Assembly (NCBI GenBank): GCA_035556715.1 | Contig: DATMER010000096.1 | Location: 62,001-126,000 of the forward strand | Direction of reading: 5' to 3' | From: DATMER01 sp035556715 | Lineage (GTDB): Bacteria > Acidobacteriota > Thermoanaerobaculia > Multivoradales > UBA5704 | DNA length: 64,000 nucleotides | Shown here: positions 1 through 7,329 of the stretch, piece after piece | Numbering within the stretch: position 1 is the stretch's first letter | Layout: every line of letters starts with the position of its first letter | Notes under the pieces: generated by a model | What the model was told of the DNA's origin: nothing | Databases searched by the model: none | What the model saw: the letters and a program-made list of their open reading frames with translations, nothing else | Made by a program: the position numbers and the translations under genes

Positions 1-338
1 TGCGCAACGAGAGGATCGGAGACGAGGTCGAGCGGGTGCGGCTGCTCCTGGAAGGGCGCTACCGGGCGCTCAAGGATGCCCTGGCCGAAGCGGACCCCGG
101 GCTGCTCACGGTCCTCCCCTTCAACTCCGGCTGCTTCGCCCTGGTCGAGCTGCCCGAGGCGCTCGGCCTGACCTCGGAGCAGATCCGGCTCCACCTGCTG
201 GAGCATCACGAAACCGGGTTGATCTCGCTGGAGCCCCGGTATCTCCGGATCGCCCACTGCTCGGTGGATGCCGGCGCTCTTCCCGAGCTGGCCCGGCGGG
301 TGGAGCTTGGGGTCCGGGAGCTTACAGCAGGCTCTTGA
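1..338 (+). CDS. Aminotransferase class I/II, C-terminal fragment (window-truncated)
   Basis: The gene is open from the window edge; the first complete codon is at base 3 and the stop is at 336-338. About 112 residues remain. The sequence ends with a small domain typical of PLP-dependent fold-type I aminotransferases: a Phe-Asn-Ser-Gly-Cys-Phe strand turn followed near the end by Tyr-Leu-Arg-Ile-Ala, where the Arg would bind the substrate carboxylate. The PLP lysine lies outside the window, so substrate specificity cannot be judged. It converges on the leftward SDR gene and their 3' ends overlap by 17 nt, leaving no room for a separate terminator. Confidence 0.6.
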   Translation, partial: RNERIGDEVERVRLLLEGRYRALKDALAEADPGLLTVLPFNSGCFALVELPEALGLTSEQIRLHLLEHHETGLISLEPRYLRIAHCSVDAGALPELARRVELGVRELTAGS

Positions 339-1107
339 CGTAGCCTCCGTCCACCGCGATCGCCTGGCCGGTGACGTAGGAGGCCTCGGGCGAGCAGAGG
401 AAGCTCACCATGGCTCCGATCTCGTCCGGCTCGGCCACGCGGCCCATGGGGATGTCGGCGATCCGGCCGGCGGCGATCTCCTCCACGCTCTTGCCCGTCC
501 GGGCTGCGGCGGCCGCGGTCAGCTCTTCCTGCCGCTCGGTCCGGGTATAGCCCGGCAGGACGGCGTTGACCGTCACTCCGTCCGGCGCCACCTCCTGCGC
601 CAGAGTCTTCAGGTACCCGACCACGGCCGGACGCAGGCTGTTCGAGAGGGCGAGGGCGGGGATCGGCTGCCGGGTGGAAACGGAGTTGATGGCCACGACC
701 CGTCCCCAGCGGCGCTCCCTCATGCCCGGGAGGACCAGCCGGCAGAGCCGCGGCACGAAGAGGAGCACGAGAGGGATCGCGACCTGCCAGTCCTCCTCGG
801 TGGTGTCCACCGCCGGCTTGGCGGGCGGGCCGCCGCCATTGGCGACCAGGACGTCCACGGGTCCGAGGCGGCGCTCCACCTCGTGGACCAGGTTGGCGAG
901 GGCATCGGCGTCGCGGATGTCCGCGGGCACGGCGATCACCTCGGATCCCTCAGACGCCAGCCGCTCCCTCGCTTTGTCCAGCTTCTCCCCTCCCCGGCTG
1001 GCGATGGCCACCCGCGCTCCGCGTCGGGCCAGGGCCTTGGCTGAAGCGAAACCGAGGCCGCTGCTGCCCCCGGTGACGAGCGCGATCCGGCCTTTCAGGT
1101 CGCTCAT
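322..1107 (-). CDS. SDR-family oxidoreductase with atypical active site (BKR-like)
   Basis: A 261-residue short-chain dehydrogenase/reductase. The Rossmann glycine motif TGGSSGLG lies at residues 12-19 and the catalytic-serine strand reads INSVS. The usual YxxxK active site is replaced by a segment reading ALSNSLRPAVVG, so neither the Tyr nor the Lys is in place. This resembles the beta-ketoacyl-ACP-reductase-like SDR subgroup that lacks a perfect catalytic tetrad. ATG start at 1105-1107 overlaps the stop of the upstream dehydrogenase by 4 nt, so the two are probably translationally coupled. Larger in-frame extensions exist but run through the neighbour and are not credible. It may act on acyl or hydroxyacyl substrates, given its partner; the substrate is not known. 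Confidence 0.85.
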   Translation of the reverse strand: MSDLKGRIALVTGGSSGLGFASAKALARRGARVAIASRGGEKLDKARERLASEGSEVIAVPADIRDADALANLVHEVERRLGPVDVLVANGGGPPAKPAVDTTEEDWQVAIPLVLLFVPRLCRLVLPGMRERRWGRVVAINSVSTRQPIPALALSNSLRPAVVGYLKTLAQEVAPDGVTVNAVLPGYTRTERQEELTAAAAARTGKSVEEIAAGRIADIPMGRVAEPDEIGAMVSFLCSPEASYVTGQAIAVDGGYVKSLL

Positions 1108-1979
1108 CGGACTCTCTCTCCCTGCTCGTTGTAGTCGTAGACGCCCCGTCCGACCTTGCGCCCGAGGCGGCCGGCGCGCACGTGCTGGACCAGGAGCGTG
1201 CTCGGCCGGTAGGCCTCGCCCAGGGTGCGGTGGAGGAACTCCAGGATCGACAGGCGCACGTCCAGCCCCACGAGGTCCACCATCTCGAACGGACCCATGG
1301 GATGGTTCAATCCGAGCTTGAGCGCCTTGTCGATGTCCCCGGCGCTCGCCACCCCCTCCTGGAGCATGCGGAACGCCTCGTTGCCGATCAGGGCGTTGAT
1401 GCGCGAGGTGACGAACCCGGGCGACTCGTTGACCGTGACCATCTCCTTGCCCATGCGCACGCCCACCTCGCGCAGGGTGTCGAGGGTCTCCTGCGAGGTC
1501 TCGAGGCCGCGGACCAGCTCGATCAGCTTCATCACGTGCACCGGGTTGAAGAAGTGCATGCCCGCGAAGCGGCCGGCCCGGCCGGTCGAGGCGGCCATCT
1601 CCGTGATGGAAAGCGCCGAGGTGTTCGATGCCAGGAACGCGTGCTCCGGACAGTTGCGGACGACTTCCTGAAAAGTCCGGATCTTGAGACCCATGTCCTC
1701 GGGCACGGCCTCGATGACCAGGTCCGCCTCGCGCACGGCGCCTCCTAGGTCCTCGTGGAGGCTCAGGAGTCCGCGGGTGCGCTCGGCGAGGTCCGCGGCG
1801 ACCTTGCCCAGCTCCACCCCCTTGGCGAGGTTGCGGTGGATCGTGGACTCGGCTTTCTTCAAGGCCTCGGGGAACGGGTCGTACAGATGGGTCGTATAAC
1901 CGGCGAGGGCGGCCACGTGGGCGATGCCGCGCCCCATCGTGCCCGCGCCGAGGACGGCGACGGTCGAGATCTCTGCCAT
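1104..1979 (-). CDS. 3-hydroxyacyl-CoA dehydrogenase
   Basis: A 291-residue NAD-dependent 3-hydroxyacyl-CoA dehydrogenase, the usual length for a stand-alone enzyme. It oxidises L-3-hydroxyacyl-CoA to 3-oxoacyl-CoA in beta-oxidation or in the butyryl-CoA/PHB direction. The N-terminal Rossmann fold carries GAGTMG at residues 11-16. The catalytic region has SNTSALS near 118-124 and HFFNP at 142-146, where His142 is the expected base; NESPGFVTSRI follows. The C-terminal helical dimerisation domain carries the conserved LGLNHPMGPFEMVDLVG segment. ATG start at 1977-1979 is 9 nt from the ferritin-like gene. The cytoplasmic operon context (ferritin-like, kynB) suggests catabolism of an aromatic or amino-acid-derived acid, but this is inferred. 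Confidence 0.93.
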   Translation of the reverse strand: MAEISTVAVLGAGTMGRGIAHVAALAGYTTHLYDPFPEALKKAESTIHRNLAKGVELGKVAADLAERTRGLLSLHEDLGGAVREADLVIEAVPEDMGLKIRTFQEVVRNCPEHAFLASNTSALSITEMAASTGRAGRFAGMHFFNPVHVMKLIELVRGLETSQETLDTLREVGVRMGKEMVTVNESPGFVTSRINALIGNEAFRMLQEGVASAGDIDKALKLGLNHPMGPFEMVDLVGLDVRLSILEFLHRTLGEAYRPSTLLVQHVRAGRLGRKVGRGVYDYNEQGERVR

Positions 1980-1988
1980 CTGGGTTCC

Positions 1989-2648
1989 TCAGGAGACGGG
2001 GATGTTGTGGACGCCGGTTGTCCTGGCGGCCAGGTTGCGGAGCTCGTCGGCGATGGCCAGGGTGTTGCGCACGGCCGCGGCAGCCAGCTCCTGGAGCTCG
2101 GGAGTGGAGGCGTACTTCTCCAGGACCTGGCGGCCCAGCTCGTGGTGGTGCAGCTCCTCGGGCTGGATGACCTCGTCGTACAGGCGGGCCGTGCCCTCGT
2201 CTCCGACGGAGCGGCAAAACCGGACGAACTGGGCGTTGCGCACGGTGGCGATGGCCTCGCTGGTGAACGGGCCGGCGGCGATGCGCTCCACGGTGGTGCG
2301 CAGGCCGCGCAGGTACTGGTAGAGAGGGCTGTGGCCGTCGGCCAGCGGGTCGAAGGCCGAGAGGTCCTCGCCCAGCTCGGTCAGGCGCTGGCTGATCATG
2401 CCGTAGTGCTTCATCTCGTCCCCGCACTGCAGGGCGAGGCACATCTTGGCGTCCACCTCGGGGGTGGTCGGCATCCAGAAGCCGGCGAGCTCCGAGGCCT
2501 CCAGCTCGCTCTTGAGCGCGAGCTGGAGCAGGGTGACCACGTCGACCTGGCCCTCCGACTCCGCCTCCAGCGTGTCGGTCTCGCCCAGGCGGGCGAAGAG
2601 CTGGTTCATCTCCTCCATCAGTCCCGCGACGAACTCCTTGCCGTTCAC
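1989..2648 (-). CDS. Ferritin-like diiron protein
   Basis: A 219-residue, largely helical protein with the spaced carboxylate/His pattern of the ferritin-like diiron superfamily. Candidate ligands are Glu48/Glu50 in the first helix, Glu78-x-x-His81 (GDEMKHY) in the second, and Glu164/165-x-x-His168 (PEELHHHELG) in the last. The exact reaction cannot be read from sequence; the superfamily includes monooxygenase-like and iron-oxidising members. The gene lies in a same-strand cluster between kynB and the 3-hydroxyacyl-CoA dehydrogenase, with gaps of 22 and 9 nt, so a role in an oxidative catabolic step is plausible. An SD-like run of purines (complement of cctcctt) precedes the ATG. Confidence 0.7.
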   Translation of the reverse strand: MNGKEFVAGLMEEMNQLFARLGETDTLEAESEGQVDVVTLLQLALKSELEASELAGFWMPTTPEVDAKMCLALQCGDEMKHYGMISQRLTELGEDLSAFDPLADGHSPLYQYLRGLRTTVERIAAGPFTSEAIATVRNAQFVRFCRSVGDEGTARLYDEVIQPEELHHHELGRQVLEKYASTPELQELAAAAVRNTLAIADELRNLAARTTGVHNIPVS

Positions 2649-2670
2649 CAGTACCTCCTTGGAAGAGATT

Positions 2671-3297
2671 CTATCGGGATTCGAGAGTGCGCAACACGGC
2701 GCGCACCGGGGAAGCGTCGAGCCCGGCCATGCGGAGCGGCAGGGCGATCAGCTCGTAGACCCCCTCGGGTACGCCGTCGAGCACCAGCCCTTCCAGGATG
2801 CCGACGCCTCCCCGCCAGAGAGTATGGTGGGCATCCAGCGTCTTGCTGTCGAAGGGATCGACGGATGGAGTATCGAGCCCCACGACCAGCACCTTGCGCT
2901 CGCCCAGGAGGGCGGCCAGCTCCGGCGAAATGGCGGAGAAGCGTTCGGGGAACGTCCGCCGGTCGCGCACGCTCTCGGTCTTGAGCAGCAGGCGGGGGGG
3001 ATTGGAGAGATCGATCCCCTCCAGGTGCCGCGGCTCGATGAGCGGCTGCGGCGGGACCCTGGCCACCCGGCAGGGACCCAGATAGCGCTCCAGGGGCATG
3101 TCCGCAATCCCCTCGCCCCGCGGCTCGGTGTGGAACGGGGCGTCGGCGTGGGAGCCCAGGTGCGGAGTCGTGGTGATCGCCGACAGGTTGACGCTCCCCC
3201 CCTCCGCGAGGGACCAGGTCAGGCGCGACTGGAACGGGGTGTCGCCCGGCCAGACCGGGATCTCGGGGTGGATGATGGGGGAGAGGTCGTAGAGCAT
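2671..3297 (-). CDS. kynB: Kynurenine formamidase (arylformamidase), cyclase family
   Basis: A 208-residue protein matching the bacterial KynB length. It would hydrolyse N-formylkynurenine to kynurenine and formate in tryptophan degradation. The cyclase-family metal motif is present as HLGSHADAPFH near residues 46-56. KynB-typical segments surround it: VWPGDTPF near the N-terminus, YLGPCRV, GLDTPSVDPFDSKTLDAH, and the C-terminal ELIALPLRMAGLDASPVRAVLR. ATG at 3295-3297 is chosen because KynB proteins begin with a short W/Y-D-I/L-SP segment; the much longer upstream frame overlaps the CBS gene. No kynA or kynU is in the window, so the full pathway is unproven and a related amide hydrolase role remains possible. 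Confidence 0.85.
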   Translation of the reverse strand: MLYDLSPIIHPEIPVWPGDTPFQSRLTWSLAEGGSVNLSAITTTPHLGSHADAPFHTEPRGEGIADMPLERYLGPCRVARVPPQPLIEPRHLEGIDLSNPPRLLLKTESVRDRRTFPERFSAISPELAALLGERKVLVVGLDTPSVDPFDSKTLDAHHTLWRGGVGILEGLVLDGVPEGVYELIALPLRMAGLDASPVRAVLRTLESR

Positions 3298-3340
3298 CGG
3301 GGGCCTCCTGGACCCCCGATCATAGCCTATCGCCCCAAGC

Positions 3341-3784
3341 CTACCGTCCCACTCCGGCCGGCTCGGAGATCTTCTCCAGGACCTTGCCCAGGTCCTTGGT
3401 GCCGACGGCCTTGCGCTCGCGGGCGAGGTCGGCCTGGGCGACCATGCCCAGGATGCGGTTGCCCTCGTCCACGATCGGGATGCGCCGCACCTGGTTGCTG
3501 GCCATGGCGTTCTCGACCTCGTCCAGGCTGTCCTCGGGACGGCAGGAGTGGACGTTGCTCGACATGACCTCGCGGACGGCGACGTCCACCGACTCGCCGC
3601 GGCCGAGGACGCGCAACGCCAAGTCGCGGTCCGTGACCACGCCGACCAGCCGGCGGTTGCTCTCGCTTTCGACGACCGGCAGGCTGCCGACGTCATGGTC
3701 CTCCATCAGCCGGGCCGCCTGGCGGGCGGTTGTCTCGGGGGTGATGCAAGCGGGGTTCTCGGTCATGATATCGCGTGCTTTCAT
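3341..3784 (-). CDS. Tandem CBS-domain protein
   Basis: A 147-residue soluble protein made almost entirely of two CBS domains, roughly residues 7-62 and 72-132. It opens MKARDIMTENP, and the second repeat opens VREVMSSNV. Each repeat carries the G-(V/M)-V-T/A-x-x-D-L signature (GVVTDRDLALR; GMVAQADLAR). Such Bateman modules bind adenine nucleotides and regulate partner proteins. No catalytic domain is fused. It sits upstream of kynB on the same strand with a 43-nt gap, so co-transcription is possible. What it senses cannot be told from sequence. Confidence 0.88.
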   Translation of the reverse strand: MKARDIMTENPACITPETTARQAARLMEDHDVGSLPVVESESNRRLVGVVTDRDLALRVLGRGESVDVAVREVMSSNVHSCRPEDSLDEVENAMASNQVRRIPIVDEGNRILGMVAQADLARERKAVGTKDLGKVLEKISEPAGVGR

Positions 3785-3846
3785 CAGAGATCCTCCTATC
3801 GGGGATACGGTCCTTGGCAGGGCCGGAACAGGCCCTCTATCAGGGA

Positions 3847-3877
3847 TTGCAAGAGGCGGGCCGGTCTGGCGTAGGAT
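3847..3877 (+). promoter_or_regulatory. Possible sigma-70 promoter for folE
   Basis: TTGCAA at 3847-3852 and TAGGAT at 3872-3877 are separated by 19 nt, longer than ideal. The predicted start would fall only a few bases before the folE ATG, giving a very short or absent leader. Weak support. Confidence 0.35.
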
Positions 3878-3885
3878 AGCCAGCG

Positions 3886-4518
3886 ATGAGCGACCCTGAG
3901 GTGATCGTCCCCGCGCATGTCCCGCCTGCCGCCCTGGCCGACCTGAGCGAGGCCCAGCAGCGCAGGGTGGAGGTCGTGGCCCATCACGTGCGGGGCATCC
4001 TGACCGCGCTCGGGCTCGACCTGACCGACCCCAACCTCGCCGAGACCGACCTCCGCGTGGCCAAGATGTACATGGAGATGTTCCACGGGCTGGAGGAGGG
4101 GGCCGAGCCCAAGGTCACCACCTTCCCCAATGACGAGTGCTACAGCCACATGGTGATGGAGAAGGACATCCCCTTCTACTCCATGTGCGCCCACCACCTC
4201 GTCCCCTTCTACGGCCACGCGCACATCGCCTACATCCCCAACGAGCGCATCCTGGGGCTGTCCAAGTTCGCCCGCATCCTGGAGTTCTACGCCAAGCGGC
4301 CGCAGCTCCAGGAGCGCCTGACCGAGCAGGTGGTCACCTTCCTCCAGGAGAAGCTCCAGCCGCAGGGGGCCATGGTGGTCATCGAGGCCCGTCACCTCTG
4401 CGTCGAGATGCGCGGCGTCAAGAAGCCGGGCGCGCTCACCGTCACCTCGGCCATCCGCGGCATCTTCCACCAGAAACCCGTGCGGGAGGAGTTCCTTGAC
4501 CTGCTCCGCCGTCGCTAA
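3886..4518 (+). CDS. folE: GTP cyclohydrolase I
   Basis: A 210-residue GTP cyclohydrolase I, the first enzyme of tetrahydrofolate and tetrahydrobiopterin synthesis (GTP to 7,8-dihydroneopterin triphosphate). Zinc ligands are visible: Cys101 in SMCAHH, His104, and Cys172 in RHLCVEMRG. The family signature around LSKFARILEFYAKRPQLQERLTEQ is intact, as is the C-terminal RGVKKPGALTVTSAIRG. ATG at 3886 starts a short variable N-terminus before the conserved core. The gene overlaps the next gene by 23 nt, and the SD of that gene is embedded in its last codons, pointing to translational coupling. Confidence 0.96.
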   Translation: MSDPEVIVPAHVPPAALADLSEAQQRRVEVVAHHVRGILTALGLDLTDPNLAETDLRVAKMYMEMFHGLEEGAEPKVTTFPNDECYSHMVMEKDIPFYSMCAHHLVPFYGHAHIAYIPNERILGLSKFARILEFYAKRPQLQERLTEQVVTFLQEKLQPQGAMVVIEARHLCVEMRGVKKPGALTVTSAIRGIFHQKPVREEFLDLLRRR

Positions 4519-5098
4519 GGCCACCAAGACCGCCCTTCTGCTGCTCCTGGTGGGCTGCGCCAGCTCTCCCCCGCGCGACCGCGCCGACCTGACCAACCCG
4601 TTCCTGGGACCCGAGTACACGGGCTGGCTGATCGGACCCGTCTCCCGCCTCGCCACGCCGGAAGAGATCCAGGCCTTCCAGGCGATCACCACCGACGAGC
4701 AGGCGGGGCAGTTCGTCGAGGCCTTCTGGGCGAAGCGCGACCCGAACGGCGACGCGCCCGGCAACCCCGTGCGCCAGGCCTTCGAGCAGCGCGCCGACCA
4801 TGCCGACCGCGCCTTCACCGAGGCCGGCTACCGTGGCCGGCGCACCGACCGCGGCGCGGTGTTCATCCTCTACGGCCCGCCGAAGAAGTTGGACTACGAG
4901 GTGTCGCCCTCGCCGGGCGAGCCGCCGCTCGAGGTCTGGATCTACGACGAGACCTCCCCGTCGGGGCTCGACGGCAGGCGGCCCGCGAACCTCTACCGTT
5001 TCATCAAACGGGGCGACCTGACCGTGACCTATTCTCCCGGCCGTACCGACCCCCGGCTCAGGCACCGCCCGGACCAGTCGCCGGACCCGTTCCCGTAA
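4496..5098 (+). CDS. GWxTD-domain lipoprotein
   Basis: A 200-residue predicted lipoprotein. The N-terminal hydrophobic stretch ends in LLLVGC (residues 16-21), a lipobox. The body matches the GWxTD domain found in Acidobacteriota, Bacteroidota and related diderms: GWLIGPVSRLAT, an aromatic-rich helix ending FVEAFWAKRDPN, then DHADRAFTEAGYRGRRTDRG, followed by VFILYGPPKKLDYE and EVWIYDE. The function of the family is unknown; it acts at the envelope if lipidated. The start is TTG at 4496, supported by GGAGGAG ending 5 nt upstream inside folE. No later start keeps the whole signal. Linkage to folE looks positional rather than functional. Confidence 0.85.
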   Translation: MTCSAVAKATKTALLLLLVGCASSPPRDRADLTNPFLGPEYTGWLIGPVSRLATPEEIQAFQAITTDEQAGQFVEAFWAKRDPNGDAPGNPVRQAFEQRADHADRAFTEAGYRGRRTDRGAVFILYGPPKKLDYEVSPSPGEPPLEVWIYDETSPSGLDGRRPANLYRFIKRGDLTVTYSPGRTDPRLRHRPDQSPDPFP

Positions 5099-5107
5099 GG
5101 AGAGCAG

Positions 5108-6178
5108 ATGACCCAGGCTCGCGCCGTCCTGGCAGGGACCGGAATCGCCGTCCCGCCGCTCGAAGTCGACAACCACATGCTGGCCCGGATCATCGAGACC
5201 AGCGACGAGTGGATCCGCGAGCGCAGCGGCGTCCAGACCCGCTACTACGTCGAGCCCGGAGTGGGCTCGTCCGACCTCGGCGCCGAGGCGGCCCGGGCCG
5301 CCTTGGCCGACGCCGGCATGGAGGCGAGCGAGATCGACTACATGGTCTGCGCCACCATGACCCCGGACCACTACTTCCCCGGCTCCGGCACCCTGATCCA
5401 GCAGAAGCTCGGCATGCGGCCGCTCCCGGCCCTGGACATCCGCCAGCAGTGCGCGGGCTACGCCTATGGCCTGCAACTCGTGGATGCCCTGATCCGCAGC
5501 GGAGTGGCCCGCAACGTCCTCCTCGTGGGGACCGACGTCCACACCTCCCTGATGCCATTCTCGGCGCGCACCTTCGAGGTGCTCCACGGCCGCGACCCCG
5601 GCCCGCTTTCGGACGAGGACTTCCAGTGGAACTCCCAGTTCCGCCACCTCCTCGTGCTCTTCGGGGACGGGGCCGGCGCCATGGTCTTCCGGGCGCAGGA
5701 AGCAGACGGTCGGGGGATTCTGGACTCCGCCCTCTACGGTGACGGCAACCACAAGGAGATCCTCTACGTGCCGGGCGGCGGATCGTCGCGGCGGCCGTGG
5801 GTGACCCCCGAGATGATCCGGACCGCCGACACCGTGCCGGTCATGGACGGCCGGCAGGTCTTCAAGCTCGCCGTGACCCGCATGCCAGAGGCCACGCGCG
5901 AGGTGCTCTCGCGCCAGGGCTACGGGCTCGAGGATCTGGACCTCCTCATCATGCACCAGGCCAACCTGCGCATCAACGAGAAGGCGCAGCAGATGCTCAA
6001 GCTGCCCGACGGCAAGGTCTTCAACAACATCCAGAAGTACGGGAACACCACCTCCGCCACCCTGCCGCTGGCCTTTCACGAGGCGCGCAAGGCAGGCCTG
6101 GCGCCCGAGGGCGCGCTGGTCGCCTTCGCCGCGCTCGGCGCCGGCCTGCACTGGGGCGCCGTGCTCATGCGGGTGTGA
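5108..6178 (+). CDS. fabH: 3-oxoacyl-ACP synthase III family (FabH-like ketosynthase)
   Basis: A 356-residue thiolase-fold ketosynthase. The triad is visible: Cys115 in RQQCAGYAYGLQ, His283 in IMHQANLRI and Asn313 in KYGNTTSAT. FabH proteins condense acyl-CoA with malonyl-ACP to start fatty acid chains. This one is about 30-40 residues longer than E. coli FabH, mainly from an insertion near residues 152-182 before LFGDGAGAMVF. That feature is shared with FabH relatives using longer or unusual starters, so the primer is uncertain. AGGAGAG precedes the ATG by a few bases, 9 nt after the GWxTD gene. The stop overlaps the next ATG by one base. Confidence 0.88.
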   Translation: MTQARAVLAGTGIAVPPLEVDNHMLARIIETSDEWIRERSGVQTRYYVEPGVGSSDLGAEAARAALADAGMEASEIDYMVCATMTPDHYFPGSGTLIQQKLGMRPLPALDIRQQCAGYAYGLQLVDALIRSGVARNVLLVGTDVHTSLMPFSARTFEVLHGRDPGPLSDEDFQWNSQFRHLLVLFGDGAGAMVFRAQEADGRGILDSALYGDGNHKEILYVPGGGSSRRPWVTPEMIRTADTVPVMDGRQVFKLAVTRMPEATREVLSRQGYGLEDLDLLIMHQANLRINEKAQQMLKLPDGKVFNNIQKYGNTTSATLPLAFHEARKAGLAPEGALVAFAALGAGLHWGAVLMRV

Positions 6179-7257
6179 TGACGGGTGTAATGACGGACAC
6201 GATTCTGGGACCCGTGGAGATCGCGGAGGCGCTGTCGCGCCGAGTCCTCGGCCAGGACGGCGCCATCCGCGAGATGGCGGTGGCCCTCTCCAAGCACCTG
6301 GCCGGCCTGCGCACCGGCAACATCCTGATGATCGGCTCCTCCGGGACCGGCAAGACCACGCTCATGCGGGCGGTGGAGTCCTACCTCGCCTCCGATCCGG
6401 CGCTGGCCTCGCGCTCGACCGTGGTGCGCATCCACGCCAACGTGCTGGGGGAGGAGGCGGAGCGCGGGCGTCCGGGCGAGGCCGTGCTCGGCCGGCTCCT
6501 CCAGAGGGCGCGCGAGCAGCTCGGTCCGCACGCCGGTCTGGACGAGCTGCTCCGCCGGGCCTCCACCGGGCTGGTCTTCGTGGACGAGGTCGACAAGATC
6601 CGCTCCCACGTCGGGGGTCTGACGAACGTGGCGGGCATCCGTGCCCAGGAAGCCCTGCTCACCCTGATCGAGAACGAGGCGGTCACCTTCGACCTGCCGG
6701 ACTGGTCCGGCGGCGGCACGGTGACGATCGATTCGAGCGGTCTCCTCTTTGTCTGCGCGGGCGCGTTCGAGGGGCTCTACGACTCGGTCTTCGACCGGGT
6801 GACGATCGGGAAGGACCGCGGCGCGCTCCAGCCGGTGACCATGGTCGAGGGGGGCAGGGTGCAGGAGGTGCTGGTCTTCCACCTGCGGGACTGGCTGCGC
6901 AACGAAGACCTCTTCGAGTACGGGATGAGCCCGCAGTTCCTCTCCCGCTTCGACGCGGTCGTGCTCCTCCAGGACCTGGGGCCGGACGAGCTGGTCCACA
7001 TCTTCCTGGAGAGCCCGGACTCCTCCTACCACCAGAGCCGCGCCTACTTCGAGACGCGCGGCGTCCACCTGGCGCTCTCGCCCGCCGCGGTCCGCCGCAT
7101 CGCCGCCGCCGCCGCCCGCCAGCCCCGCCTCGGAGCCCGCGCCCTGCGCGAGGTCTTCCGCCGGGTCATCCGCGATTACGAGTTCAATCCCACCGCCTCC
7201 ACGGTGGGGGGAGCGCTGCTCATCGACCTGCCCGAGGTCGAGGCGGCGCTGGGATAG
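6178..7257 (+). CDS. ClpX-like AAA+ ATPase without zinc-binding domain
   Basis: A 359-residue AAA+ protein of the ClpX/HslU clade. It opens with a VLGQDGAIREMAVAL segment like the ClpX IGQ helix. Walker A is GSSGTGKTT, Walker B is LVFVDEVDK, the sensor-1/arginine-finger region is SPQFLSRFD, and sensor 2 is LGARALREVFRRVIRDYEF. The N-terminal C4 zinc domain that ClpX uses to bind adaptors is absent. I see no IGF-type ClpP-docking loop, so it probably remodels proteins without ClpP. ATG 6178 overlaps the fabH stop; a second in-frame ATG at 6190 is possible. The fabH linkage suggests remodelling of a lipid-synthesis enzyme, which is speculative. Confidence 0.82.
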   Translation: MTGVMTDTILGPVEIAEALSRRVLGQDGAIREMAVALSKHLAGLRTGNILMIGSSGTGKTTLMRAVESYLASDPALASRSTVVRIHANVLGEEAERGRPGEAVLGRLLQRAREQLGPHAGLDELLRRASTGLVFVDEVDKIRSHVGGLTNVAGIRAQEALLTLIENEAVTFDLPDWSGGGTVTIDSSGLLFVCAGAFEGLYDSVFDRVTIGKDRGALQPVTMVEGGRVQEVLVFHLRDWLRNEDLFEYGMSPQFLSRFDAVVLLQDLGPDELVHIFLESPDSSYHQSRAYFETRGVHLALSPAAVRRIAAAAARQPRLGARALREVFRRVIRDYEFNPTASTVGGALLIDLPEVEAALG

Positions 7258-7329
7258 CCTGGGATACCTCGCCGCGCCGTCCCACTTCCGGACCGGAGCC
7301 ATGAACCGCTCCCCTGGAAGGAGGACGAT

